A DNA stretch of 64,000 bases from Vibrio sp. B1FLJ16 (GCF_905175385.1 NZ_HG992749.1:1798001-1862000); one strand, 5' to 3'. Positions 32,313 through 43,674 are shown, counted from the stretch's first letter. The notes: generated from the sequence alone by a model not told the origin. Numbers and translations: made by a program.

Positions 32313-33617
32313 TTAACGTTCCCAATATGCTTCTTCAAGACTATCTTCACGCTCAGGAAGACCACGTGAGAGACGTGGAGAGTGCTGAACAAGAACCTCA
32401 TAGCTCGCGCGGTTAGCATATTTACAAACCTGTGAGAAAGAAGAGTAAGTTAAATACTCATGACTATGCTTACTTGAGTTAGGCACATTTTCTTTGTGGT
32501 ATTTATTGGCAGCCATATCATGAAGAACAGCAGATAATGCAGCATCACCTGCCCCATTGGTATTCTTAATTTTTTCAGGCCCGCCCATATATGGAGATAT
32601 ATGTGAGTACACTTTTATTGGCGATTCACATGACTCTTTTTTCGCTGGGCGACTAAATTCATAACGGTTAAATTCCGCTATTGAGCCTGGAAGTAATGGC
32701 AACGTCGTTTCACGTTTCGCACTTTCTTCCGTGTAACCGGCCATAAACAAACCAACAGGCCCTGCAGTACAAAGCACTAAATCAGCCCATTCTAGCGTTT
32801 TATCTGATGCAGCTAACGGATCAGACTCTCCTGTTAACGCTTCTGCTTCATCTTCATTCATTGCAACAACAGAAACATTGTCACGAATAAATTCTTGCCA
32901 GTACTCTGGATCATCCTGAATAACAAATTTAGTTCCCAGCGTTAATACAACTGGCACATCGTATTTTTTCGCAAACTCAATGGCCTTCATCGTTGCTTCA
33001 GGCATTGGGTCGCCTTCTTTACAACGAACCAAATACGATGTGAGCACCAATGCAGAAGCATTTTTGAAGATTTTTTCAGGGATATTATCAGGGTGAAGCT
33101 GATTCATCTGACCTTCGCTAATTGCAAAGGTGCGTTCACCATCTTCAGTGATCAGGGCAAAACAGCGCCCAATCGCACCGTCAACGCCTTGAAGATAATT
33201 TAGATCCATGCGGCTGGACGTTTTGCAAAGGTATCGATAGCCGTAACTACCAATTTTGATGTCCTGGCTCATCACTCCCAGCAGCGTCGAACGGTCATCA
33301 GCGAGAACCGAGTAGTTGTGGAGCGTATTTCCAATCGTACCACCGGCGTATTCGTTGCTGATGAGATTCTCTTCTCTCAGGTGCTGGTAAAGTGCTTCTG
33401 CTGTTGCATCATCAATAACCAACGAATGACCTTTACTCAACCCGTACTTTTCAATCACATCTGAGGTAACTTTAGCTTCAATATCTACCAAAGTTTGGTC
33501 GATGCCAATGATATGAGTGCGCGTCATCTTCTTGCTTTCTTGTGCTTGACTCACTAATGGGTCGCGAGCATGTACAGGAAAATAATGCTTGGATTTGCGT
33601 TGTCCAGGAAATTTCAT
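32313..33617 (-). CDS. gsk: Inosine-guanosine kinase
   Basis: The 434-aa PfkB-family kinase phosphorylates inosine and guanosine in purine salvage. The N-terminus MKFPGQRKSKHYFPVHARD is nearly that of E. coli Gsk, and the length is identical. The PfkB C-terminal signature with the catalytic Asp reads NTNGAGDAALSAVLHD at about 345-360. It converges on hns with a terminator between. The downstream T-rich pair around 33650-33734 is unremarkable. Confidence 0.97.
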   Translation of the reverse strand: MKFPGQRKSKHYFPVHARDPLVSQAQESKKMTRTHIIGIDQTLVDIEAKVTSDVIEKYGLSKGHSLVIDDATAEALYQHLREENLISNEYAGGTIGNTLHNYSVLADDRSTLLGVMSQDIKIGSYGYRYLCKTSSRMDLNYLQGVDGAIGRCFALITEDGERTFAISEGQMNQLHPDNIPEKIFKNASALVLTSYLVRCKEGDPMPEATMKAIEFAKKYDVPVVLTLGTKFVIQDDPEYWQEFIRDNVSVVAMNEDEAEALTGESDPLAASDKTLEWADLVLCTAGPVGLFMAGYTEESAKRETTLPLLPGSIAEFNRYEFSRPAKKESCESPIKVYSHISPYMGGPEKIKNTNGAGDAALSAVLHDMAANKYHKENVPNSSKHSHEYLTYSSFSQVCKYANRASYEVLVQHSPRLSRGLPEREDSLEEAYWER

Positions 33618-33734
33618 ATTGTTCGTCTGAGTAAGGGAAGAAAAAGAGAACGGATTCTATAACGCTATTAACAAAGCAGCAATAAAAGCAATTATAGCAA
33701 ACGATTACCTTCCTCTTTTTTTATTTTCGACGAG

Positions 33735-34010
33735 TTATTCCCCTTCCATAAAGCTTAAATCCGGAAGCTGTTCCAGGTGCTCGCTATAACGCTTCAGGTT
33801 AAATTCACCTTCATTTTTCATAACATCAAACACCTCAATTGACATAGCGCAAGCCATCATGGCGATTGCGTCTTCACGCGGTGTTCCCGTCATCATTAAG
33901 CGCATTAATGTTTCTTTTACTTTGATTGGGTTGCCATCTTCTAACTGGTTTTCAACAATCTCAATTAACTCAGCTTCTTGCATGAACTTATTTTCGTCTG
34001 TCATCTTCAT
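33735..34010 (-). CDS. Small acidic hypothetical protein, 91 aa
   Basis: The frame from ATG at 34010 gives 91 aa; AGAGG lies 4 nt upstream, and a second ATG two codons later would have a 10-nt spacing, so either may be used. It is acidic and helical with no signal peptide or membrane segment (motifs VKETLMRLMMTG, REDAIAMMACAMSIE). The regular helix pattern resembles small repeat or adaptor proteins. I do not recognise the family. It is divergent from mnmA, with about 185 bp between starts. Confidence 0.8.
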   Translation of the reverse strand: MKMTDENKFMQEAELIEIVENQLEDGNPIKVKETLMRLMMTGTPREDAIAMMACAMSIEVFDVMKNEGEFNLKRYSEHLEQLPDLSFMEGE

Positions 34011-34195
34011 ATTACCTCTTGGATTTTGGGTAACTATGCCATATATAAGTCCTCTATACTTAGGGAAATTATCAATCGATAGTTTTGCTGCTTGAAAATA
34101 CAGCAAAAACAAATTGTGATTTCCGTCTCGGATCTGTCACCGGTGTGTGGTTTCTGTTAGAATCTGCGTCCCGTTTATTTTAGTGGTGTTTAGTA

Positions 34196-35320
34196 ATGTC
34201 TGATAACAGCCAAAAGAAAGTCATCGTCGGTATGTCCGGCGGCGTTGATTCATCTGTTTCTGCGTATCTTCTAAAGCAACAAGGCTACCAGGTAGAAGGC
34301 CTGTTTATGAAGAACTGGGAAGAGGATGACAACGAAGAATATTGCACAGCGGCAGAAGATTTAGCCGACGCTCAGGCAGTATGTGACAAACTTGGCATCC
34401 ACCTACACACCATTAACTTTGCAGCAGAGTACTGGGATAACGTGTTTGAATACTTCCTTGCTGAGTACAAAGCAGGTCGTACGCCTAACCCTGACATTCT
34501 TTGTAACAAAGAAATCAAATTCAAAGCATTCCTAGAATTTGCTGACGAAGCACTCGATGCCGATTACATCGCTATGGGTCACTATGTACGTCGTTCTTTC
34601 CCGGAAAACGGTGAAAAACCTCAAATGCTACGTGGTCTGGATAGTAATAAAGATCAGAGCTATTTCCTGTATACACTAAGCCACGAACAAGTTGCTCGCA
34701 GTCTGTTCCCTGTTGGTGATTTAGAAAAGCCAGAAGTACGACGTATCGCGGAAGAGCAAGATTTAATTACGGCGAAGAAGAAAGACTCAACTGGTATCTG
34801 CTTCATCGGAGAGCGCAAGTTTACTGACTTCTTAGGTCGTTACCTGCCAGCGCAACCTGGTAACATCGAAACACCAGAAGGTGAAGTCATTGGCCAGCAC
34901 CAAGGTCTGATGTACCACACGCTAGGTCAACGCAAAGGCCTGCATATTGGAGGCCGCAAAGGCGGTGGTGGTAATGAAGAACCATGGTTTGTTGGTGAAA
35001 AAGATCTAAAACGTAACGTGTTAATAGCGGTACAAGGCAAAGACCATCCAATGCTTAAATCAGAAGGTCTACTTGCATCACAACTTCATTGGGTAGATCG
35101 TGAGCCAATTCGCGATGTTATGAAGTGCACGGTAAAAACCCGTTACCGTCAACAAGATATTCCTTGTACAATCATTCCAATTGATGATGAGAACATTAAA
35201 GTTATCTTTGATGAACCACAAATTGCAGTGACTCCGGGTCAATCTGCTGTGTTCTATAAAGATGACGTTTGCCTTGGTGGCGGCATCATCGAGCAACGCA
35301 TTAAATATTCTCAAGCTTAG
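34196..35320 (+). CDS. mnmA: tRNA-specific 2-thiouridylase MnmA
   Basis: The 374-aa enzyme thiolates U34 of tRNA-Lys, -Glu and -Gln using sulfur relayed by TusE. The PP-loop SGGVDSS is at 14-20. The two catalytic cysteines are C103 in ILCNKEIKF and C202 in STGICFIGE. Residues are complete to the C-terminal beta-barrel ([17 protein letters not shown]). It is followed by hflD 10 bp later, as in E. coli. Confidence 0.98.
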   Translation: MSDNSQKKVIVGMSGGVDSSVSAYLLKQQGYQVEGLFMKNWEEDDNEEYCTAAEDLADAQAVCDKLGIHLHTINFAAEYWDNVFEYFLAEYKAGRTPNPDILCNKEIKFKAFLEFADEALDADYIAMGHYVRRSFPENGEKPQMLRGLDSNKDQSYFLYTLSHEQVARSLFPVGDLEKPEVRRIAEEQDLITAKKKDSTGICFIGERKFTDFLGRYLPAQPGNIETPEGEVIGQHQGLMYHTLGQRKGLHIGGRKGGGGNEEPWFVGEKDLKRNVLIAVQGKDHPMLKSEGLLASQLHWVDREPIRDVMKCTVKTRYRQQDIPCTIIPIDDENIKVIFDEPQIAVTPGQSAVFYKDDVCLGGGIIEQRIKYSQA

Positions 35321-35330
35321 GAGTTGTTAC

Positions 35331-35948
35331 GTGGCGAATACACTTTATGACCGTACTATCGCGTTTGCTGGCATTTGCCAAGCTGTAGCTTTGGTTCAAC
35401 AAGTTGCGAGAAACGGACATTGTGACCAAGATGCTTTTGAAACATCCATCAACGCCATTTTGAACACGAATCCAGCCAACACAATTGGCGTATTCGGTCG
35501 CGAAGCAGATCTGAGACTCGGCCTTGAATGTCTGGTAAAAGGTATTGATAGCACGCCATCAGGCAGTGAGATCACTCGTTATATTATTAGCCTGATGGCA
35601 TTGGAACGTAAGTTGACATCTCGCAACGATGCGATGTCGCAGCTTGGTGATCGTATCCAAATGGCCCAACGCCAAACAGAACATTTTGAGTTGCTGGAAG
35701 ATCAGATGATCAGTAATCTAGCAAGCATTTACCTGGATGTAGTTAGCCCGATTGGCCCTCGTATCCAAGTAACAGGTACACCGGCAGTCCTACAACAGAC
35801 ATCTGTTCAGCATAAAGTTCGAGCACTACTGCTGTCTGGCATTCGTTGTTCAGTTCTTTGGCGTCAGGTTGGTGGCAAACGTCGTCACTTAATCTTCGGA
35901 CGCAAAAAAATGGTCGAGCAGGCGCAGATCCTGTTAGCCCGAATCTAA
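35331..35948 (+). CDS. hflD: High-frequency lysogenization protein HflD
   Basis: The 205-aa all-helical protein has a GTG start at 35331 preceded by AGGAG 7 nt upstream. Typical HflD segments are [19 protein letters not shown] near the start and [16 protein letters not shown] at about 45-60. In E. coli it is a membrane-associated protein that affects lambda lysogeny; its cellular role is not settled. The frame is open upstream to 35262, but that would overlap mnmA by about 60 bp, so GTG is preferred. It lies between mnmA and purB. Confidence 0.95.
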   Translation: MANTLYDRTIAFAGICQAVALVQQVARNGHCDQDAFETSINAILNTNPANTIGVFGREADLRLGLECLVKGIDSTPSGSEITRYIISLMALERKLTSRNDAMSQLGDRIQMAQRQTEHFELLEDQMISNLASIYLDVVSPIGPRIQVTGTPAVLQQTSVQHKVRALLLSGIRCSVLWRQVGGKRRHLIFGRKKMVEQAQILLARI

Positions 35949-35988
35949 TTGATAGCTCGCGTTCATCGCGAGCTAATTTTTTGACTAA

Positions 35989-37458
<1,470 letters not shown>

Positions 37459-37483
37459 GTACTAAACTATTAGCCAGAAATTG

Positions 37484-37516
37484 AAAAGGTTGACGTGAAA
37501 GCGTCAACCTTTTTTT
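37484..37516. terminator. purB terminator (may also serve the opposite operon)
   Basis: AAAAGGTTGACG, TGAAAG loop, CGTCAACCTTTTTTT: a 12-bp stem between the convergent purB and DUF3833 genes. Confidence 0.93.
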
Positions 37517-37535
37517 GTTAGCAGGGTATAGACGC

Positions 37536-38066
37536 TTAAGGCTGCTTTTGGAAAAACAGCGTTATTGTCCCCACTTCTACGCCGAATTTCTTAATTTTGG
37601 TAAGGTTAAACACATGCTTATCGTCTTGACGATATAGCCAGTCGTCAAACGCAACCGTGATAGTTGAATCATCCGTTTTCAGTTCAAAATCATAGCGCCA
37701 TTGCAGAGCATTACCTCGTTCTTGCCCCGCCGCTAGACCTATAATGTCATCCGCTTCGCCTTGGTAACTGCCGTCATCTAATTTGGTGATAAACCATATT
37801 CGCTGGTCTAGCTCTCCATCATCAAAAACGAAGTCTTCCACCAGCGTAAGCCTGTTGCCTTCTACAGTACCAACTATCTCCACTTCAAAGCGACGCGTCT
37901 GCTGTTCGGTATAGTCTTGCACCATCCCCCACGCTCTTACGTTTCCTTCGAAGTATCCAAACAGGTCAAAACGTGGTGCGGATGATTGATAATTATCTAT
38001 GTCGGCAGAACAAGAACCCAGAAAAACAGCTAACACAGCAACAGCTAATCGCTTAAAAAGGATCAT
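37536..38066 (-). CDS. DUF3833 lipoprotein
   Basis: The 176-aa protein has a lipoprotein signal (AVAVLAVFLGSC, lipidated Cys near residue 19). The body is beta-rich with FDLFGYFEGNVRAWGMVQD and WLYRQDDKHVFNLTKIKKFG, the DUF3833 pattern of a lipocalin-like barrel. It overlaps the preceding gene by 4 bp (ATGA) and is the last gene of the eight-gene operon. The function is unknown; its constant company with Cfa-type genes suggests it helps handle a modified lipid in the envelope (inference). Confidence 0.88.
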   Translation of the reverse strand: MILFKRLAVAVLAVFLGSCSADIDNYQSSAPRFDLFGYFEGNVRAWGMVQDYTEQQTRRFEVEIVGTVEGNRLTLVEDFVFDDGELDQRIWFITKLDDGSYQGEADDIIGLAAGQERGNALQWRYDFELKTDDSTITVAFDDWLYRQDDKHVFNLTKIKKFGVEVGTITLFFQKQP

Positions 38067-38659
38067 GGTCTCACCTGCCCTATAAGTTGTTTGCGCAGTT
38101 TTGGGTACTCAGTGTTAGGCGACAACCAGATAGAAAGAAACGCATCATTAAGTTTCTCATCCCTTACGTATCCAAGCGTTTGATCCACACTTTTGCCCGC
38201 TTGACGGTAAATAAGTTGCCCTACTTTACCGTCTGTCAGATAAGTCAGTTCATCTCCCTTTTTAATTTCTGGGAAGAGAGTATTTAGATTTGAAAGCCAT
38301 TGCCGACGATAAGAGTCAGTGAATCCAAGCTTTTGCCATTGCTCGTCGGTAACATCGAGTAACTGCTGCTTACTGATATCACGTTGATAGTTTATTTCCA
38401 GCGCGAACGGATGAGGTGAAATATCACCCGACAATTTGTACTCACCGTCTGGCGTCTTTAAGCGAGAAGTATAGATATCGAAAATAAACCAGGTTAGCTT
38501 CGCCTCTCCAACGGTTTTCCATTCACGCCAGTCTGAGCTATTCGACTTACCAGAACTGCTGTTTACAGTTTGGGCTTGTAAAGAAGTACCCATCAGTAAG
38601 CAGGCTAGTATTACCCCTCTAATCAGTCTCTCGGTTAAGTTTCCCTGTAAGCGTTTCAT
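38063..38659 (-). CDS. Chalcone-isomerase-like periplasmic protein
   Basis: The 198-aa protein has a signal peptide (LIRGVILACLLMGTSLQAQT). It then has the chalcone isomerase-like pattern WREWKTVGEAKLTWFIFDIY, ALEINYQRDISKQQLLD and FLSIWLSPNTEYPKLRKQL. Bacterial relatives keep the fold but not the plant function, and probably bind fatty acids. Its start overlaps the DUF2878 gene by 41 bp. Confidence 0.87.
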   Translation of the reverse strand: MKRLQGNLTERLIRGVILACLLMGTSLQAQTVNSSSGKSNSSDWREWKTVGEAKLTWFIFDIYTSRLKTPDGEYKLSGDISPHPFALEINYQRDISKQQLLDVTDEQWQKLGFTDSYRRQWLSNLNTLFPEIKKGDELTYLTDGKVGQLIYRQAGKSVDQTLGYVRDEKLNDAFLSIWLSPNTEYPKLRKQLIGQVRP

Positions 38660-39131
38660 TTCCGTATACCTTAAGTATCAAAAACATCACAACACACCAC
38701 TCGATGAACAGCGCCATTAAAGTAACGGTGACGTCATAGTTAAATTCAACGGCCTGTAGCCGGTAACCAGCGTAATAACTAGCCCCTCCCCCAAAGCCAC
38801 CTACTAGTGATACGTAAACTTTTGGGAAACGATGCAAAACTGGCTTAAGTTGATAGGCATACCACGCAAACAAAGCCCACAGACAGAGTAACCAAATTGG
38901 CAACCATGAAGTTGGAAATTTAAGAAGGGTAAAGTGTTGATTCAGAGTATCAACAACCAACCCTATCAAGGTAACTACAGCGATACTCTTCAGGGAAGCG
39001 GCATCGCTGACAACACAATACCCCAGGGTCACTAACGTCAACAAAACAGTAACCCATTGCCATTGATAGGTACCGAGAACAGCGGCAAACCAACAGAGTT
39101 GAAACCATGTTGACGCCAGAAACACTCTCAT
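38619..39131 (-). CDS. DUF2878 multi-spanning membrane protein
   Basis: The 170-aa protein is hydrophobic with five or six membrane segments (WFAAVLGTYQWQWVTVLLTL, PIWLLCLWALFAWYAYQL, VTLMALFIEWCVVMFLIL). This size and topology, and the location between a Cfa-like gene and a chalcone-isomerase-like gene, fit DUF2878. The conserved GGFGGGASYYAGYRL loop is at about 110-124. No function is known. Confidence 0.85.
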   Translation of the reverse strand: MRVFLASTWFQLCWFAAVLGTYQWQWVTVLLTLVTLGYCVVSDAASLKSIAVVTLIGLVVDTLNQHFTLLKFPTSWLPIWLLCLWALFAWYAYQLKPVLHRFPKVYVSLVGGFGGGASYYAGYRLQAVEFNYDVTVTLMALFIEWCVVMFLILKVYGNETLTGKLNRETD

Positions 39132-39136
39132 CTGGC

Positions 39137-40393
39137 CTACGGACGCTGAAACGTCATATGAACCGCACTGATAGTACGTGCAAGAAAACCGCCTTCACAG
39201 TAGCTCAAGTAAAAGCGCCACATACGAATAAACTTATCGTCATAGCCAAAACGACGAACAACTTGTTCTGATTGGTTAAAACGGGAATGCCATTCACTGA
39301 GTGTTTTCGCGTAGTCGATACCAATATCGAACAAGTCTCTGACTACTAGGTCACTGTACTTAGTAGCCGCGTGAGTAAGCGAAGTGACAGAGGGCAGGAA
39401 GCCACCTGGGAAAATGTACTTCTGTATAAAATCGACGTTGTTGCTGTAGTATTCATAACGCTGATCGGCGATGGTGATTGCCTGTATTGCCATTATACCG
39501 CCAGACTTAAGTAGCGATTCACACTTCTTTATGTAAGATGGCAAATACGCTTTCCCTACGGCTTCAATCATCTCAATTGACACAAGTTTGTCGTAACTGC
39601 CGGAAAGGTTTCGATAGTCTTCTTTTAACAACGTAATTCTGTCAGCCAACCCTTTCTCTTCTATCTTACGTTGCGTGTACAAGTGCTGCTCTTCAGATAT
39701 CGTCGTTGTCGTCACCTGACAACCATATTGCTCAGCCATGTATATAGCCATAGCACCCCAACCCGTTCCAATCTCGATAACATGATCGGATGGCTGGAGG
39801 TTGAGCTGCTGGCACAGACGCTCCATTTTGTTTATTTGCGCTTGCTCCAACGAGTCAGAGTCTTGTAAGTAGAGAGCTGACGAATAAAGCATGTAGCTAT
39901 CGAGAAATGACTCGTATAGAGAATTACCCAGATCGTAGTGTGCGTGAATATTTTGACGGGAATTCTCCTGGGAGTTTCGATTTGCCCAGTGACTGATTTT
40001 GTACAGCAGCTTAGTTAACCAGCTTCCCCGCTCTTCAATCTGATCTAACGCTCGCATATTGAGCGCCATGAGTTTCATCAATGCCGTAAGATCCGGGCTA
40101 TCCCACCAGCCATCCATATAAGCCTCTCCCGCCGCTATACTGCCGCCACGTAGTACGCGTGAATACAGGCCGGGATGTTTCACCTCTATGGTCGCCGACA
40201 CTTTTTTTCCGAGATGAGTTTCAACCTCAGCATCAAAACGTTCACTCGTTTGGTTGCTTTCTGAAGCATAGGTCTCAATCAAAGTTAAACTGCCCACTTC
40301 CATGTTTTTTAAACACTGAACGATAACTCTGCGAGCCGCTTTTTGAGTCGTACTTAGTTCGCACGGCCATGTTATAGCACCACTATTCAACAT
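39137..40393 (-). CDS. Cyclopropane-fatty-acyl-phospholipid synthase-type methyltransferase
   Basis: The 418-aa SAM-dependent enzyme has motif I VIEIGTGWGAMAIYMAE at about 204-220, ENSRQNIHAHYDLGNSLYE upstream of it, and YCEGGF near 398-403 containing the catalytic Cys of Cfa (C399). It modifies unsaturated acyl chains in the inner membrane; members of this operon type may add methyl or cyclopropane groups or help make furan fatty acids. I leave the symbol blank because it may not be the housekeeping Cfa. It overlaps the DUF1365 gene by 7 bp. Confidence 0.92.
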   Translation of the reverse strand: MLNSGAITWPCELSTTQKAARRVIVQCLKNMEVGSLTLIETYASESNQTSERFDAEVETHLGKKVSATIEVKHPGLYSRVLRGGSIAAGEAYMDGWWDSPDLTALMKLMALNMRALDQIEERGSWLTKLLYKISHWANRNSQENSRQNIHAHYDLGNSLYESFLDSYMLYSSALYLQDSDSLEQAQINKMERLCQQLNLQPSDHVIEIGTGWGAMAIYMAEQYGCQVTTTTISEEQHLYTQRKIEEKGLADRITLLKEDYRNLSGSYDKLVSIEMIEAVGKAYLPSYIKKCESLLKSGGIMAIQAITIADQRYEYYSNNVDFIQKYIFPGGFLPSVTSLTHAATKYSDLVVRDLFDIGIDYAKTLSEWHSRFNQSEQVVRRFGYDDKFIRMWRFYLSYCEGGFLARTISAVHMTFQRP

Positions 40394-41202
40394 GCAGAAT
40401 TCTCCTTGTTATTGCTTTCCTTATTTTTCTCTTCTGGCTTAGTTTTATTTTCATTCTTAACGGAATATTTAGGATGAGAATAAAAAGGCGCACCTTTGAC
40501 CCAGAGTTTTAATGCGTGCCAGTAGATTCCGAAGACCACTTTTATGGTTTGTATCGGAGTGACTATCAAACACTTCAACAGATTCTTGCTCGACAAGGTT
40601 TTCGCTTTCATTGCCATCGTGGCATCAAAATGCTTTTCGCCTTTGTGGCATTCCAAATGAATATTTAACTTATCCGTCAGCGGTTTTATCTTCCATAAAT
40701 ACTGTTGGTCAATAGGATTAAAAGGAGAAACATGGAACGCTTTATCTTGTTTCCAACCAAAGTGTTCGTCATCACTATTTGCCGCTATCGCATAATAATG
40801 ACGCTCATTCCAAGGCGTATTGCTCACTTCAGCCAGAATGTATTTCCACTCCCCCTTCTTGTTATAAACATAGTAGAAATTAACAGGACTAAAATAGAAG
40901 CCTAAATAGCGCAAATGGCAAACAGCGATCACTTTACCGTCACATTTATTGCCAGTTAACGCTGCTAATTTATCCCGTACCGCTGTTTTTAAACTACCTT
41001 GACCGACGTAATCGCTTCGTTTAAACCTTGCCCAATGCCACCAGCGCGTACCGAATCCCCATACTTTGCTTTCAAGTTCATCAATCTCATCAACATCAAT
41101 GGCCGGCATAAATAACGAGTAGTTCAACTCATGCAAAACGGGGGTGAATCGACGATGTCGCACACTACCAATAAATAGCCGACTCTTAATTTCGCTGGCC
41201 AT
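40387..41202 (-). CDS. DUF1365 protein
   Basis: The 271-aa protein shows the DUF1365 landmarks SRLFIGSVRHRRFTP near the start, NYSLFMPAIDVDE, YLGFYFSPVNFYYVY at about 105-119, and EVSNTPWNERHYYA. Start ATG at 41202 is just after the stop of the FAD oxidoreductase gene (TAATATGG). No catalytic residues are known. The C-terminal tail is very Lys/Glu/Asn-rich (KTKPEEKNKESNNKE), unlike the rest. The genes around it always include an FAD amine-oxidase-like protein and a Cfa-like enzyme. Confidence 0.92.
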   Translation of the reverse strand: MASEIKSRLFIGSVRHRRFTPVLHELNYSLFMPAIDVDEIDELESKVWGFGTRWWHWARFKRSDYVGQGSLKTAVRDKLAALTGNKCDGKVIAVCHLRYLGFYFSPVNFYYVYNKKGEWKYILAEVSNTPWNERHYYAIAANSDDEHFGWKQDKAFHVSPFNPIDQQYLWKIKPLTDKLNIHLECHKGEKHFDATMAMKAKTLSSKNLLKCLIVTPIQTIKVVFGIYWHALKLWVKGAPFYSHPKYSVKNENKTKPEEKNKESNNKENSAC

Positions 41203-41203
41203 A

Positions 41204-42496
41204 TTACGCCGCGCCTTGGTGCAACGTGACCGCGTCACGCTGTTGATATTTATTTTCCAGCGCTTTCACCACATCTAGTGCACTACGCACACCATCTTCA
41301 TGGAATCCGTTGTACCAATAAGCGCCGCAGAACCACGTATTCGTAATGCCCTGAATTTCGTCTTTTCTTTGTTGAGCAGCAATAGATTCGGTGGTGAATA
41401 CAGGATGATGATACGTGAACGTACGCAACATTTTTCGTTCGTCTATTTGCTCTGTACTATTTAACGTCACACAGAAGGTATGCTCCGAATTCAAATGCTG
41501 GAGGATATTCATGTTGTAAGTCAGTGACGGCAACTTTAGATGATCACCCTTTTTACCGTCGAGAAGATAATTCCACGATGCCCAAGCCGCTTTACGTTTT
41601 GGAAGCAAACTGGTATCTGTATGCAACACAACTTCATTAGCTTGATACGCCATATCGCCAAGAATAGTGCGCTCATCAACACTTGAGTCATCAAGCATTT
41701 TCATAGCTTGGTCGCTATGGCAGGCAAAGATTACTTCGTCAAACCATTCCGTTGTACCATTGACGTGCAGTAAGACACGACCTTTACTGCGTGTAACACT
41801 TTCGACAGGGCTGTTGAGGCGAATTTTATCTGCAAACCCTTTAGTAAGTGGTGGGATGTAAGCGCGTGAACCTCCCTTAATGACATACCACTGCGGACGA
41901 TTCGTCACATCTAACAATCCATGGTTCAGGAAAAAACGCAGGAAAAACATTAAGGGAAAGGCGCGCATATCTGCCAAGGTAGAAGACCAAATCGCCGCCC
42001 CCATAGGAAGAATGTAATTATCCGAAAAGTATGCGCTGAATTTGTTCTCATCGAGAAACTCACCCAGCGTTTGTATGCTGGTATCTTCTTTGTCTGCGAA
42101 CGACTTCGCTAACTTGTTAAAGCGAAGGATCTCGAAAATAAAGCGGTAAAAAGCTGGATTTGCCCAGTTACGCTTTTGGGCAAATAGTGTCGTAATTGTA
42201 TGTCCGTTGTACTCTAATCCGCTTCCGTTATTTCGCACACTAAAGCTCATCTGGGTCGGTACGCCTTCGACACCAATTTCCTTCATCATGTTAATGAAAT
42301 TAGGATAAGTGCGGTCGTTATAAACGATGAACCCCGTGTCAACGGCATAATCATTGCCGTCAATATTTACATCAACCGTTGCTGTGTGCCCACCAATATA
42401 ATCATTTGCTTCAAACAAGGTAATTTCATGTTCCTTGTGCAAATAATAACCACACGTTAATCCTGATATTCCAGTCCCTACAATTGCAATTTTCAT
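41204..42496 (-). CDS. FAD-dependent oxidoreductase (amine oxidase-like)
   Basis: The 430-aa flavoprotein has a dinucleotide-binding motif at the N-terminus, VGTGISGLTCGYYL, and the acid E34 region ITLFEANDYIGGHT. The FAD-contact end is GAYWYNGFHEDGVRSAL at about 390-406. This NAD/FAD-binding family is the desaturase-like partner of DUF1365 and Cfa-type proteins. It probably oxidises a lipid in or at the membrane (inference). AAAAGGAT lies 6 nt upstream of the ATG. Confidence 0.93.
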   Translation of the reverse strand: MKIAIVGTGISGLTCGYYLHKEHEITLFEANDYIGGHTATVDVNIDGNDYAVDTGFIVYNDRTYPNFINMMKEIGVEGVPTQMSFSVRNNGSGLEYNGHTITTLFAQKRNWANPAFYRFIFEILRFNKLAKSFADKEDTSIQTLGEFLDENKFSAYFSDNYILPMGAAIWSSTLADMRAFPLMFFLRFFLNHGLLDVTNRPQWYVIKGGSRAYIPPLTKGFADKIRLNSPVESVTRSKGRVLLHVNGTTEWFDEVIFACHSDQAMKMLDDSSVDERTILGDMAYQANEVVLHTDTSLLPKRKAAWASWNYLLDGKKGDHLKLPSLTYNMNILQHLNSEHTFCVTLNSTEQIDERKMLRTFTYHHPVFTTESIAAQQRKDEIQGITNTWFCGAYWYNGFHEDGVRSALDVVKALENKYQQRDAVTLHQGAA

Positions 42497-42508
42497 ATTT
42501 AATCCTTT

Positions 42509-43234
42509 TTACGACAAAAGTTTACGCGTTAAACGAGCTTGCCAGTTGTACGGAAGCAATGAAATAAAACGAAGAATGCTGGTAAATCTCGTCGGGAAAT
42601 AGATATGATTTTTGTTCGACAAGAGTTGCTTTCTTATCGACTCAGACGCTTGTTCTACGGAGATAATCATTGGCATCTCGAAGTTATTTCTGTCGGTTAA
42701 CGGGGTTTCCACGAAACCGGGAAATACAGTTATCACCTTAATGCCGTTCTTTTGCAGATCTAGCGCCAGTGAACGAGCAAAGTAACTAACGGCCGCTTTT
42801 GATGCGCCATACGCTTCCGCTCTCGGCAGCGCAACCTCGGATGCTATCGAACCGATAATCACAACTCGGTGGCCAGGCTTGAAATAGCCCTGACACCCTT
42901 CAACACAATTCGCTACCCCAAGCACATTGACATTAAGTACTCTCGACATGAGTTTCGCATCTACTTGGCCGTGGTCCATGTACTCACAATCACCGGCATT
43001 AAATATCCAGGTATCCGGGACAACGTTCAGTGATGACAACGTTCTAAGAGTTTCATCGTAGTCCGTCACGTCAAATTTAAGCATGTCGATAAGAGCAGAG
43101 CCGTTGCTCAGTTCAGTAAGCACTCTTTCGTTACGTCCACAGGCAATCACTTTCCAGCCTGACTGCGCATAATCTTGCGCAAGCTGCTTACCGATACCTG
43201 ACGTGGCACCAGTGATTAATACTGTACTACTCAT
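42509..43234 (-). CDS. Short-chain dehydrogenase/reductase
   Basis: The 241-aa classical SDR has the NAD(P)-binding TGATSGIGKQL at 7-17, the structural NAG motif (FNAGDCEY) and the catalytic YGASKA (Y149, K153) preceded by a Ser in IIGSIASE. The substrate is unknown. Its ATG overlaps the stop of the preceding NTF2-like gene by 4 bp, so they are coupled, and the next gene is 12 bp away. Confidence 0.94.
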   Translation of the reverse strand: MSSTVLITGATSGIGKQLAQDYAQSGWKVIACGRNERVLTELSNGSALIDMLKFDVTDYDETLRTLSSLNVVPDTWIFNAGDCEYMDHGQVDAKLMSRVLNVNVLGVANCVEGCQGYFKPGHRVVIIGSIASEVALPRAEAYGASKAAVSYFARSLALDLQKNGIKVITVFPGFVETPLTDRNNFEMPMIISVEQASESIRKQLLSNKNHIYFPTRFTSILRFISLLPYNWQARLTRKLLS

Positions 43235-43650
43235 TGCCCTAGCCTCTGCTTAACGAGCCTTATCACCGAACCAAGTAGAGGTAGGTTTTCATAGAGCATT
43301 TCACCGAGATCAAAGTAGTCGCGATGGTAGATAACCTGCCCTTGAGAAAACTTGAGATGGGACGCTCCATTAACCAGAATAGGAGCACCGTTTTGGAGCT
43401 TAGGGTGCTGGAGTTCCATTCTCCAGGTGAGAAAGCCAGTATCTCCGACCTGCTGTTGCTCATCTATCACAAAGTCACAGCGGTTTACATTGGCGTAAAG
43501 TGACTGAAAGTAATCATAAAGCGCAGTTCTCCCTTCAAGCCGATGTGCCGCATCCTCAAAAACCACGTCAGGGTGATAAATCTCTTCCAATAGATGTAAG
43601 TTTTGCTTATCGAGTTTTTGGTAAACCTCGACAACAGAGCCTATCTCCAT
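43231..43650 (-). CDS. NTF2-like (SnoaL-type) protein, first gene of the lipid operon
   Basis: The 139-aa protein has the NTF2/SnoaL fold pattern: YQKLDKQNLHLLEEIYHPDV, FEDAAHRLEGRTALYDYF, WRMELQHP, and the DYFDLGEMLYENLP end. GGAG lies 6 nt before the ATG. Proteins of this fold act as small-molecule isomerases or accessory binders; no substrate can be named. It is preceded by the two palindromes at 43675-43747. Confidence 0.9.
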   Translation of the reverse strand: MEIGSVVEVYQKLDKQNLHLLEEIYHPDVVFEDAAHRLEGRTALYDYFQSLYANVNRCDFVIDEQQQVGDTGFLTWRMELQHPKLQNGAPILVNGASHLKFSQGQVIYHRDYFDLGEMLYENLPLLGSVIRLVKQRLGQ

Positions 43651-43674
43651 GTTTTGCTCCTGCTTACTTAAAAT

